From positions 25,985,488 through 26,049,487 of the forward strand of contig CM037474.1 in assembly GCA_021014325.1 (NCBI GenBank): a stretch of DNA of 64,000 nucleotides. Reading direction: 5' to 3'. A program made the translations under genes and the position numbers. A model generated the notes under the pieces. The model did not search any database. It was given only the letters and a program-made list of their open reading frames with translations, and was not told the origin of the DNA. This stretch comes from Plazaster borealis (lineage: Eukaryota; Echinodermata; Asteroidea; Forcipulatida; Labidiasteridae). This document shows, one piece after another, positions 12,373 through 25,200 of the stretch; position 1 is the stretch's first letter; every line of letters starts with the position of its first letter.

Positions 12373-12446
12373 CGTACGAGTTGGTTGGCGTACGGGTTGA
12401 CTAATTGGCGTACGGGTTGGCAGGCGTACGAGTTTGCGTGCGTACG
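12373..12446. repeat. Five CGTACG repeats just upstream of ACY1 exon 1
   Basis: The palindrome CGTACG occurs at 12373, 12389, 12409, 12425 and 12441, within a degenerate 16-bp unit resembling GGCGTACGAGTTGG. It starts 38 bp upstream of the ACY1 ATG, so it lies in the 5' UTR or core promoter. Confidence 0.7.
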
Positions 12447-13423
12447 AGTTGACCTGTTTCCTAAACAAGTCGTGAATTCACACTCGTCTCGACACTAACT
12501 AACTGAAATCAGGTCAGGTGATGTACTTGTCACGTGCTCGTGGTTTTATTTTCCTGAATTAGCGCCCTCTTCTGGACTAACCTTCGACCACGGTCTCCGC
12601 TTGGCGCCTGATGAGACGGGGAGGGGGGGGGGGGGGTACACGATCGAACAGGGGATGATCCCCACCTCTAGTTTTCAATTCAGTTCAATTCGTGAAACAG
12701 AAAGACAAGTACATAAATACAGACAAGGTATTTAAATAAAGAAAATCAACAACTATTTGAAAAGGAAAGAAGAGCATGGACCAATTGGGTGCATTTTCAA
12801 TTTCAGAAGCCAAAAGAAATGATGCTGACGGACAATATAGGGCCTAGGCCTACAAACATTATGCCTATACATGTATACAATAAATTTAAAAAACGAAACA
12901 ACAAATTTCAAAAGTGGAAAAAGCAACTTAACTTGGAGATGGACTTGATACAAACTAAAGTTTAAAACAAAAAGAAGACGCAAAAAGAAAAAAAAGAAAC
13001 TAAACAATTAGGACAAAGAAACTAAAATCAACAGTGAGCAAAAAGGACTCGTATAGGACGACGACGACATAGGCCTAATAATTATATAACACTTGGGTAC
13101 CAAGTAGGAATAACGTTAACGTTTATAGATGTCAATACTTTCAAGTACAGAATAAGAGTCCTATGATAGGGCTAGTCAACGAAACACTGTTGCTGTTTCT
13201 ACAAAAATGACTTTAGGCCTACCGTAGGCCCCTACATGAGTGTGAATGGTTCACTTACCCAGTCCTGCATAATCGTATACGTTTCTTCTTTGGGAATTAC
13301 TGCATAGGCCTGTAGGCCTACCCAATCTACAAATCAACTTTTAATCGCAAACTGAGCTTCCTCTTTGGTCGTAGATTTAAAGCTGAAAACCTAAATGATA
13401 TCGACTCATCTACAAAAAGACTT

Positions 13424-16400
13424 AGTGGCGAATAATAAGAATTTAAGTTATCCAGCATAAATCTATCTGCATTTAAATGACAAGAGTTATAAATCTAGCT
13501 TTTAGATAATAATAATAATAAATAATTTCCCTCATGTCATCATGGTATCGATCCATGATCGCCAAATACACCAATAATAGCTCTCAGCTATGGATGACTC
13601 GATGTCGATGCGTTTGGCGTCAGTTATTCGTGATGTTGATCCCTCGATAGAGTTGTCTTCGTCTGTCATTCGTACGTCATTATTGCATGCTAAATTAATT
13701 ATAATTATCGTTTCTTGTCGTAAGATGCGTGGCGATACCACCCATTCATGACTTGTTCCAAGTACAGATTTCTCGGTCGCATTCCGGATACTGAGATCTC
13801 TCGACTTTTATCCAACCAGTTTATTGCTCCATGATCCAACCATGCCACACAGATGCATTCAGCAGTTGTCGCCTCCTCAGTATAATAAATAATAATAATA
13901 ATTTATTTTTGATATAGCGTCTTACATAAAAAAAATCTCAAAACGCTGAACAGTATTTTACATTATAAACATAAAGCTAAAAAGAGTAAGCAAAATACAG
14001 CAAAATTACATTGTACAATAAGAACAACAAAAACAAAGACATACACCTATTTGAGACAATCAACAATATTACACCACAGAAAAGGCAATGAAAAATACGC
14101 ACAAATTCAAAGATAATGTCTTTTAAAAAGAAATGTTTTGAGATGAGTTTTAACAATATCAAAATTGGTAATAATCCTCAAATGAATGGGTAAATTATTC
14201 CAAAGAGTAGGAGCATAATAATAGAAAAAGCCCGATCCCCATAAGATTTGCTAGGCTTTGGGCCAACTAAGGAATAATTAAGTTTGACACCAACACAACT
14301 TCTAGTACGAATATGAGAAACGTAAATTGAAATTAATTCTGAGAGATAGCGAGGGGCCGATTTACCGTGATTAATAAGTTTAAAAATAACACAGACGATT
14401 TTATACTCAACACGAACTTTGACTGGAAGCCAGTGTAAATCAAAAAGAACTGGCAGGTGTCATATCTGAACGGCGATCAAACCAGTACGTCTTCAACGTT
14501 CTAAAAGAGGTACTCTTGGAAACCAGTGCTTCTCTCGTGTGCACCGAAGAGTTCATCTTTTCCATAAATCAATGCTTACCCACCTTAATTATATTTTTAT
14601 GTAGTGGATATATAGACTATAAATTAAAAGATTTTGAAGGATTTTGAAGGAATATAAAATCAAAAAAGAGGTAGGCCTGTTCTTCTCTCCTGTACACCGA
14701 ATTAATTGATTTCTTATCATTTACCAATTATAGCAAGTTAATTAATTCCAGGATTTAAAGGATTTTGAAGTGAATAAACCTACACTTGTTAATCTCTTTC
14801 ACAAATCATCTCTTTTAAATCACGTTGACTGTCTTGGCTGGCCAGAGATTTAAAACAATTTCCCAAAAAATTGACATCTGTGATGGAGTGGCAGTCGATT
14901 TAAGGGGCTAAACAAAACACACCTTTTTTGTAAGCATTTCTCAGATCTCAGAGTGAGATATAACTCTAACATATGATACCCAGCACCTGGGGAAGAAAGA
15001 AAAATCACCTTTAGTATAAGTGTGGAACCTATATGCAAAAGATTGAAAGGGTGACCAAGTCTTCCATTAAAAAAAATTTAAAAGCAATACTCTGTTAAAT
15101 AATCAGCAAAATTAACTCTTTTTTTATTCTGTGGACTTTATATGAGAAAAATTGAATTTTAGCTGTTGCAAACTGCGTACTTCTCTCATGCACACCGAAA
15201 TGGCGAATAAACAAGAATGTAGGTTATCTAACATAACTTCATCTAATTTATAAGTTATCTGTATTAAAATTACAAATTAAAATCTACGTTTTAGATTATT
15301 TCCCTATATAAGTCATCATGGTATCGACCTCGATCGCCAAATACACCAATAACTGCTCTGAGCTATGACTGTAAAGCTATTGGCGTCAGAGGGTCGTGAT
15401 GTTGATCTCGATCTAAACCATGAAATGTTGTCTTCGTCTGTCTTTCCCTACGTCATTATTACATACTAAATTATATCGTTTTGTCGTAAGATGCGTGGCG
15501 ATACCACCCATTCATGACTTGTTCCTAGTTCAGATTTCTCGGTCGCATTCCGGATACTGATCTCTCGACTTGCACCAACCATCGACACAGATGCATGCAA
15601 AAGTCGTCGTCTCGTCAGTATGCCTTCTAAAGTTCAAAAAAGAGATGCTCTTGGAAACCAGTGCTTCTCTCGTGTGCACCGAAGAGATATTTCTTTCATA
15701 AATCAATGCTTACCCAGCTTAATTATATTTTCATGTAGTGGATATAGAGACTATAAATTAAAAGATTTTGAAGGATTTTGAAGCAATATAAAATCTAAAA
15801 AGAGGTATTCTTGTAAAAAGTGCTTCTCTCATGTACACCGAAATGGCGAATAAATAAGAGTTTAGGTTATCTAACATAACTTAATCTAATTTAAGTTATC
15901 TGTATTAAAATAAAAAATTAAATCTACGTTGAAGCTTATTTTCCTGTATGTGATCATGGTACCGAATTCGATCGCCCAAATACACCAATAACTGCTCTGA
16001 GCTATGACTGTATCTGTCAAAGCTATTTGCGTCAGAGGGTCGTGATGTTGATCTTGTTCTAAACCATGATAACTTGTCTACGTCTGGCTTCCCCTACGTC
16101 ATAATAAATTGCATACTAAATTATATCGTTTTGTCGTAAGATGCGTGGCGATACCACCCATTCATGATCAGTTCCAAGTTCAAATTTCTCAGCCGCATTC
16201 CGGATACTGAGATCTCTCGACTTTTACCCAACAAAGGACACAGATGCATGCAACAGTCGTCGTCTCGTCAGTATGTCCTCTAAAGTTCTAAAGTTCAAAA
16301 AAGAGATGCTCTTGAAAACCAGTGCTTCTCTCGTGTGCACCGAAGAGTTCATCTCTTTCATTAATCAATGCTTATGCTTATTTATATTTTCATGTAGTGG

Positions 16401-16960
16401 ATAGAGACTATAAATTAAAAGATTTGAAGGATTTTGAAGCAATATAAAATCTAAAAAGGGGTACCTGTAAAAAGTGCTTCTCTCATGTACACCGAAATGG
16501 CGAATAAATAAGAATTTAGGTTATCTAACGTAACTTCATCTAATTTATAAGTTATCTGTATTAAAATGAAAAATTAAAATCTACGTGTTAGCTTTTTTTC
16601 CCTATAAGTCATCATGGTATCGACCTCGATCGCCAAATACACCAATAACTGCTCTGAGCTATGACTGTATCTGTCAAAGCTATTGGCGTCAGAGGGTCGT
16701 GATGTTGATCTTGATCTAAACCCATGATAAGTTGTCTTCGTCTGTCATTCCATACGTCATTAGTGCCTACTAATATCGTTTTGTCGTAAGATGCGTGGTG
16801 ATACCACTCATTCATGCAACAGTCGTCGTCTCGTCAAAGTCCTCTAAAGTTCTAAAAGAGGTACTCTTGGAAACCAGTGCATCTCTTGTGTGCACCAACG
16901 AGTTCATCTCTTTCATAAATCACTGTTTACCCAGCTTAATTTTATTTTCATAGTTGCTAT
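13424..16960. repeat. Tandem array of roughly 640-660 bp units
   Basis: The landmark tcatcatggtatcgacc recurs near 13538, 15316, 15953 (as gatcatggtaccga) and 16611. Others recurring in step are gataccacccattcatga, attccggatactgaga and cttctctcgtgtgcaccgaa. The first unit is split by a retrotransposon and followed by a diverged spacer (about 14700-15175). No open frame is conserved between units; function unknown. Confidence 0.75.
13883..14485 (-). pseudogene. Non-LTR retrotransposon (CR1/L2-like) 3' remnant
   Basis: The minus strand reads HWLPVKVRVEYKI, SAPRYLSELI, SYGDRAFS, then after a frameshift YAPTLWNNLPIHLR. This is the typical C-terminal end of CR1/L2-type LINE reverse transcriptase ORFs. 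It ends in an (ATT)n-like tail at the low-coordinate side. 5'-truncated, frameshifted, inserted in the tandem array. Confidence 0.75.
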
Positions 16961-19559
16961 AGGTAAGGACTATCTCTATGATTTTGAAAGGAACCTGGGG
17001 TGATAACAAAGCCTTCATTAAGTTGCTCATGTTGGAAACCATGTAGTTCATACACTTTGTAAGAGTTCATGTTTTTCATTGTATACACTAAATTAATTTA
17101 GAACTACAACTGCATTTCCCGCACATACTTGTGTATGTTGTGTTGTAATTTTAGCCTTCGAAGAAGAATCTGCTAGGATCTAAACATCAGGCCATTAACT
17201 AATTAACTTTTTTTGCATTTATACCATTGGTCCCTTTGGTTGGTAAGCAGTTTGCAAAAGGAAGGCCTAATTCTATTTTTCCATATCTAAACGTGACACT
17301 ACTGTGAGATTCTCTAATTCTGTTTTCTTAATTATGTTAAAAATTAGGCCTGTACACATTTTTCAAAATGTATAATAGCAACTACAGTTTGTCAATATTT
17401 TTAAAACTATACTATAGGCCTGGTGAGTTTACATTGAAATACTATGATGTTACAAAATATGCATATAGTTTAGGCCAAGGTCTTTTCAGAATAATGATTT
17501 TTTTATGAATACAGATCATTATACACGATTTTTGGTCCCTCTTTGAGAACTTACATAAACAAATTTAAATTCATAAACATTATGATCTTAGTTTAGACCA
17601 TTTAAAAAAATGCCGCCTAGAAATCTTGGCTGGTTTTCAAGTTTGTTTCAGTTTGTTTCACATTGCACCTGTCCACATACCAGTGGACCATTGTTCATTT
17701 CATGATTTTCACCAAGTCGATCGTGTGGACGCGTGCGCATTATTAGACGACACTCGGACAAACCAGAGTACACCAGAACGAACGTATCTACACACTAAAC
17801 AACAACGATAAGTACATGTTACTGGCATCTAGGATAATCTTCAAAGATGTAAACACTTCACCTTAAACCCTTGGAAATATCTACTCTAAATCCTTTAATT
17901 TAAACTACTATCGTCCAATTCCGTCAGTGAGATGAGTAATTCCGTCTGCAGTGAGGTGAGTTAGTAATTATTATCAGTACCGTGGCTATCATGGCCATTA
18001 TGACATAGTGTCTGAAAGTCGACTCGAAGAGGCAGGATACGCCGACCTGGAGGGAATGTCTGAACACTTGGGCAAACCAAGAAACCCGTTTCCTGGAATT
18101 TGGTATAGTAAGACCATAGAGTAAGGACAGAGAAGACTGTAATTGGATTGTCCTTGTATTGCATCTGATAAGCTGTTGTTATGAAAGCTCATTTATATAG
18201 ACTGTTTAGTTAGTCTTCAAGTGCTACCATCATCTTCTTTGCTGAAATACGTGTGGATACTGACAAACTTTGAGTTTACATGTAATGGCGTACCGTATTT
18301 AACTTTCCCTTTTTCTTTTCTCACGCTGTGCTAGTCATGCTTGTATAGGCCTAATGGACAACATGTATTTTTCGACTTATTTCTTTTTATAAAATGTGCT
18401 GTTATTAATTTATAGTGGAAAGCAAAGTGTAATTTTTTAAAATAGTTGTTTGCTTATAGGCCGACGTGACTCAAATGAAAATGGTTTGCTCATGTTCTAA
18501 CCATAACGAATTCAACAACACGACACGACACAAAACCTGTTGAAAAAGACAAACTTACATTGACAAACATTAAATATAAATTAATGTTAGTTCTTACCAC
18601 CCATAGGATAATTATTGGTCCAACTGTTCGTGAAAAGACTGTGGCGGCTAACTGGACGAAAACGAACAAGGTGTAAAATGTAAATAACTTACCGGTAACA
18701 AAAGTTTTAAGAGCAGTTTTTCTATCCTTTTCAAAAAGTGTAGAAAATGGCGGCAAGACAGCACGAATGCACTACAAAAGTGCAGGACATGCTTAGGGTG
18801 ATGCAGGACATGCTTTGGGTGATGCGGTTTACAAATACTTGTTTAACGTATTGCTCCGCGCTTCAAATTATCTCATTTTTTTGTCTGTTGGAGCGACGAT
18901 ATTCAAACAAAATGCTGGATAACAAGTTTTTAATTTAAGTTCTACCAAAAAATCGAAACTTCAATTATCTAACAAAAGTTTGAAATAAATACAAAGATAC
19001 TTTGCGGACTATTTTGTTTTACTACGCAGTGTACATTTTTAGCGACAGTTATGGGGACAGTGCGAAGAAAAAGAATGTGTTGTCACGTCATTGGTCAAGC
19101 GTTGGCAATTATTTTGATTGGGTAATCGTCCCCTCATCTGCATACTGACATAATAAATGCCCTTATATGGTCACTGCGATTCGCAGGAACAGGCTTCCCA
19201 AAATAGAAAGTATCACGCATGTCATGTTGACAAACGAAATTCCCGCTACCTTTCCAGTATGTTGATTTGAAGATGCATAGGCCTACACACGGAATAATAG
19301 TAGGGTAATGTTCAAGATAATGTGCACATGTTGTTGTACCGGTAGGCCCTACCCCTCGTCGAATCAGTGGACTCATAGCCGTCAGATGAAGCGCGAAATG
19401 AACTTGAATTAAGGAATCCTTTATAAATACAGCTCAAAATACAGTTAGCAAAGAAAGAAATCTGACGGTTTACCGACTGCAGATATACGTTGAGTTTCCA
19501 GCGCCGAAACTAGGGTAAAATCATCATGTTATGGGGGAGGCACAAGGGGTACCATTTTT

Positions 19560-20300
19560 CTGGGGGGGGGGGGGGACTTCTGACCAGTTAAAACTGTAGT
19601 TTCTGTTTGCATTATTTCCTAAGCCAGCCCCCATTCTGCGCTCATATTATGTCATTTGCTATTTTTTTGTAATCTGCCGTGGAGGTAAAAACAACAAAAT
19701 TATTGTCTGCGTGTAACTAGCAAACTAGTTTTAAAAACACTGAACAATAGAGCCTAATACATAAAAGATCATTAACTGTAACTTTTTATTCAGGTAATTT
19801 TAAATCTCAAAAGTCCAGATTTAAAATGGGGGGGGGGGCGGGCGGTGGCGGATCGTGCCCGTCCCCCCCACCTTAGTTATACGCACTGCGTGAGTTTCAA
19901 AACTACGGAAGCGTTCAAGGGACACTGAGATAGAAAAACAAAGTCTTTCTTATAATAACGACTTTCACTTGTGCTAATTATAATTAGCACAAGTCGTAAT
20001 TGTGACTTATATCTTATAATCATGACTTCATGAATTTATGCCATCTATATCATACAAGACAGGTTGCAAACCCGCAATTTGCCTCCTCTGTCTCTGATCG
20101 ATCCTCATACTTTCATCTACAATCCTCGTCTCTGGAACTACTTGCCAGACAAGTGGAGGATTGCCAACGACCAGCACTAGCTTCAGCACCTGGCTGGTTT
20201 GCCAATGGCTTTATACAGTTATTCCCATTAAGAGGGGGGGGGGGGGGCGTACTTCGAGGGACTCGGGGAAGGGGAATTTCTTGGGGTGGATAGTAGGGCT
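19560..20300. repeat. Poly-G tracts and G-rich sequence
   Basis: Long G runs occur near 19561, 19831 and 20236, followed by degenerate gggactcgggg-like repeats to about 20440. Similar G or C runs are at 12614, 21131, 41488, 46490, 46517, 50741 and 63155. Run lengths may be assembly-sensitive. Confidence 0.7.
20085..20175 (+). pseudogene. Short LINE 3' ORF remnant
   Basis: A plus-strand stretch with a frameshift reads RSSYFHLQ and then RLWNYLPDKW, similar to the end of LINE ORFs. Very short, so uncertain. Confidence 0.35.
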
Positions 20301-22119
20301 TCGGGGGGGGGTATACCTAGAGTTGGAGGGACTCGTGTGTAGAAGAATTTTTTGGGGTGGGAGGGCTTCGAAATGGGGAATACTTGGAGAATAGGCCACT
20401 TGGATTTCTATGGAGTGGATGGGAGGGCAGGGCTTCACGAGCCTCTAACTTCGCGAAGTTAACAAATCCAGTCTGGTCGTGTACGGCTCCACGTAAAGCT
20501 CTTTTTGAAATAAATGCTTTCTGCTTGGCCTCCGGCTTCAGTTGCGTGCCAAAACACAGGTTTACAAAAAACAGTGAAAGTAACTGCGCCTAAGCCCCTA
20601 ATAAGCCGCCGCTCCAAGCCGTGGTTTCGAAAAGGACCCAAACAAGCAAGGACTATAGAGGGCGCTCATTAGATGACGAGTACGTTTGTTTTTGTCGTAG
20701 ATGATGTGGCTTCGTGAAGACGGTGTATCAATCATTATCAATCAATGACAAGACGTGAGTACTACTTTTTAAATCTTTTGAGTTATCACGAAAATATGGA
20801 ACTGTGCGGCGTATGCCGAGGTTTGGTATATTTTGTGAACTTCTGACCCGATGAGACCTTTGCACTTGCATTTGCCAGTGCAAATGCAAACAAGCCACTG
20901 CAGTGAGTGCATGCAATCCGCAACAACTGAGTCAAAGTTCTGCAGATAGAGTGAGGGTGGCAGAACTTTGAGTCGAGTTATTGCACATTGCACTGCAGTG
21001 GTTAATTTGAATGAAAATATTATGTAGGTATGTTCTGTTGTGTAACTAAAATTACTCTAGTCTCAGTGACTCGCTCCATGCTCGGTCTATGCCACCCAAC
21101 AAGACGGGAGTCTTGTGTTGATGACATTGGGGGGGGGGGGGCGTCTGGGACTCAGTAGACATGGCAGATGCAGATGCAGATGCAGATGTAGCCCCATTAA
21201 TACTCTGGACTTCCTCCGATCCTTGGCCCTCAACCATGTACCTCCAGGAGGTGACATTTGTTTTCGAAAAGAAACTCACGTTTTTATGCCAAGATTTTTT
21301 CCCCAGTTGTCACTTATTGTAGCTCATTAGTGGACAGCACATTAAGTCGAACATGTGCACGCTCATTTTGGTGTAATTTTGGTTAAATTACATGGGCGTA
21401 GGGCCAAGGATCGGAGGAAGTCCAGAGTATTTGGCACTGTGGGGCTAATGCAGATGCAGTATACAGTCTCAGCCATATCAGATATATTTAATTCAGTCAA
21501 CTCTTACATACTAATAATTATAAGTAAGAGTTGACTGTAAAATCTGATATAATGAGGTGAGACTAAATCATCTGAATCCTGCATCTGTTGAGTACTGTGC
21601 AAACTCCTTTAAAGATAAGAGAATATCCCCGCGCACAGGAGCTAGTGTGTCCATGAGTCGACTTTGCACTCGGGTTGTTCACATGATTTATTGCATTGTT
21701 ATTTCAATTATTTACAAATAAATATTTTCCTATGACCTACCTATCCTATCAAAATTGTGGAAGTTTTTGCTTGTTGGGTCAGCTTGGAGAAAGGGTAGGG
21801 AATGGGTTGGGTTGAGGCTTGTGAAGAAAGTTTATCATATTAATGTGCTCAAACTATTTATTGAATGTTTTGCAGACACATATTTGTGATAATCGTAACC
21901 CTTGATCCACCCAACACTTGTGACATAGCTTTTAAAATTTTGCCTTGTTCGTATTTATTCTTAGATTTTGATAAGCATGTAGTAAACTATTTTTAGTTTA
22001 AGAATGGCCACAGTCATGTCCTTGATATTTATTTACATAGTGTTAGAATTATCTCTTTTTATCTACAGTACAAGTTGTGTTTATTTTGATCTGCAGGGTA
22101 CCAGTGCTACAGCAACTGA

Positions 22120-22264
22120 ATGGCAAACTCAACGATAATCTCCCCCAAGGTTGTAATTATTGTGCTATTACTCCTCGGATTAGTCATCTACTACAAGTAC
22201 AGCTCCAGTGAAGTTGATACGCCTGTGTTGGACGAAGAGCTGCTTATTAAAAAGTTGCAAAAAG
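22120..22264 (+). CDS. ABHD14A: ABHD14A-like exon 1 (membrane anchor)
   Basis: ATG at 22120, 48 codons plus one base, donor gtgagc. It encodes a short polar N-terminus, a Val/Ile/Leu-rich transmembrane segment and an acidic stalk ending ELLIKKLQK. No cleavage site follows the hydrophobic run, so it reads as a signal anchor. Confidence 0.88.
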
Positions 22265-25200
22265 GTGAGCCTATCGATTCAACGGTATTTTGTTCCTTTT
22301 CACAAAGCTCATGTCACCTCCATAAGTATAATAAAAACAGAGTATGCTAGGATAACAGTAGGAACAAGTCAAATAAAATAAATGGACGCAATCCATTGAT
22401 GTCTTGTATGGCATCCCTCAACTCAAGCAAATGGAACTGTGGCTTGCCTCCATTTCACTAATTTGTCTTGTTCCTCCTGTAATATCAGATATGATTTTTT
22501 AAAGTATTAAACGTTGATTTAAAGGGAAGGTCCTAGGTATAAGTTTGGTAATCACAATTATAATTAATGGCAATAAAAACTTACTTCGTTAGATGTACAT
22601 TAGCTTTCGATAGTATAAAGCATTTTAAGAAACATTTCACTTCAAAGTAATGTGGTAATGGAAAAAGACATCAGTATCCCCCAAAATTTGAATCTGAGAA
22701 ACGTTACTGTCAGATACGTTTCTCAGATTGTGTATTACGTATTATTCTTCCTGTATGGACATATTCGCTCCGGATTTTCAGCGATATCTCTAAAACGTGA
22801 GTACCTTTTGAAATGAAACCCTCACAGGTTAGTTTTATTGTTTTATAAATCTCAGGTTAGTTTTTTTGTTTTATAAATCTACATTTATATAGGATTAAAA
22901 CAATCGAACGGTTCCAAAAACCAAAGGTATACTTTCCCTTTAATGTATCCCCCCTGAAAAAGATTTTGTTCCGTCTATACTCTAAAGACATGACAAGTTT
23001 CAAGTCAGGTACGACCTTTACTTTTTGTGAAAATTTTGGGGAGAAGGTTCAGGCGGGGGGGAGGAAGAAGATGAGGGGGGGAAAACAGAGCAAAAACCCA
23101 GAACAATAATAATAGGTTTTCAGCTGTTAGCGGAACACCTAAATAGTGAAATGGAGGTAAGCCCTGGTAAGCATTCGCTTGAGTTGGGGATGCCATACAA
23201 GACAAGACAGACCTGGACGGACGATTAGATAAGTTCTTCTACAGAGATTAAGAAAAAGGCATGGTAGTATGTAATGGAACAGGGCTTGAATTTAGGGAAG
23301 AAATCCACAAGACCACAGGGCACATGGCTTGTTATAGTTCAGTGTCTTGCTCAAGGACACAAGTGTCATGACCGGGATTCGAACCCACACCCTGATGACT
23401 CAGCAACCAGAACTTGAGTCCGATGCACTATACCGCTCGGCCACAACACGCCACGATGACCTATGCCCAGCTGAACACTGTGTTTTTGCATAGGAAAGGG
23501 GTGCGCAAGTCACGTGATCACGCGCACACTGACATAAGTGGCTCTTTGTGACCTTCATTTACGCTCTTCTGGTGCAATGTATTGCATGCATCTTTGGGGG
23601 CTTGTGGCTCGTAAAAAATTCAATTATTGCGATATAGGCCCCTACCCGTAATAATCAATAATTTGTCAGGTTAAGATACATGTATGTGGCTCTTCGGGAA
23701 AACGTTGACAATTTTTATTCATCGGAACCTCCCCCCAAATATTGTCTTTGCCTCTCCCCCCCACCCAAATGAAAATGTATAGTTCGCCACTACAACAGTC
23801 CATGTTTGTTCCTTCCATTTGTTATTTCTTTTGACATCATTCTGTATACAGCATCACTTGGAGTACTTGGAATGTCCAACTGGGATGAACTCAAGAAGGT
23901 TGCTGTCGCAAGCAAGGTGCTGCGAGTAACCGAGGGCAAGGTTGAAATAGGCGGTAAAGGCTCAGTGTTCAGACGAGAGGTACGATTCAAATCATTTAAC
24001 TTCCATTTTCTGTCTTTCCTTTAAACATGTAGGATGATTTAATTAATTAGTTTTTACCCTTACATCGATGTGTATTTTAGCACTGTATACTCAGCACTTG
24101 TAACATCTATTGAATCGTTGCGGTACCTGCTGCTTAACACATAGGATTCGAACTGCCTCTAGCCACCGGGCTAGCTCAGGGGTCTAGTGGTAAGACATCT
24201 GCTCTAGCAATGCAAAGGTCGTGGGTTCGAATTCCACCCAAATGATTTGCCTGTAGGATTTTTTTACAGAACTCGGGAAAGTGCTGAGTATACAGTGCTT
24301 AATACACATTGGTGCAAAGGGTAAAAACACATAATATTCTTTATCCCCGATGCAAAATTAACATCTATTAAATGTAGGATGATGTCTTCAAACTGTTTCA
24401 GTACAATTGTCTCAAGAAGCCGCTGCATGCTTGGAATTTCACAGTAGTCACAGGGGCCCTGGTCTAAGATGAGTAATGTGAAGAATCAACTGGTCATACT
24501 TTACCTATTAAGTAGATCGCTGGCCTGAATTCAGTCCTTTTAGCTCTAGGCCAGTAAGCTAAGCTCATGCCGAAACAAGTCAAGTGTGTTTTTGTTTTTC
24601 TCAGAAAATATTTGGCCTGTGCTAAGCATTGCTTTTTTTGCCAAGTTGAACTAAAATAGTTGTAAAAGGAGGACTAAAATTTCGCAAGAGCTCCATTTGT
24701 AGGGCAGTATTTTGTAGGGCAGTATTTTTATTTAAGTTCTGTACTGCTGTGTAACATGGCAGGCTTTGCTGTGCTACATGGTAGTTGCACCAGGTGGTGA
24801 CAAACGTCAAACATTTTTTGTACAAACGTCGTACATTGATGCTTTTCAACTCTAAACAAGCCAGCCGGACCTCTTGGAAAGAATTTCGACTGGTCTTCAG
24901 GTGGCATTTGGCCACTGTTAAGGGAGAACGCTGGTGAAGATTATGCGCCATTAATCTTCTTCACAGTTTGAATTGCATTGTAGAACATGAATCTTTAGTA
25001 GTTTTCTCCTGGGTCTGCCGTTTTGAATCACTTAATGTGTGACAACTCTTCTTGATGAAGTGATGTTTGAAGCTTTGCATGGTGTGGATCTTCAGAAAAA
25101 CTAGTAAGTTTGTGGGAAACAACCATGTATAAAAATCTCTATGGGTGAGTGTTGGCTCTGAGAAGAACCGGGGAGGTCTGGATGTTTCAAACAGTATACT

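Larger units (their letters stand above)
12336..22096. other. Intergenic region between ACY1 and ABHD14A-like
   Basis: 9.8 kb between divergent genes. It contains the CGTACG repeats, the tandem array, the LINE remnant, poly-G tracts, a perfect palindrome near 19969-19992 (ttgtgctaatta and its complement) and a GCAGAT hexamer run near 21165-21190. I found no convincing exon. 17.0-19.5 kb looks like unique AT-rich DNA. Confidence 0.6.

Noticed and set aside
13532..16815. snRNA or snoRNA genes in the tandem array
   Set aside because: Compared by eye with the spliceosomal snRNAs and C/D box rules; no convincing match, so left as an unexplained repeat.
18490..18756. Minus-strand frame beginning PPFSTLFEKDRKTALKTF with a possible donor
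   Set aside because: Starts at a non-ATG codon and no continuing exon was found; not assignable to ACY1, whose first exon is at 12335.
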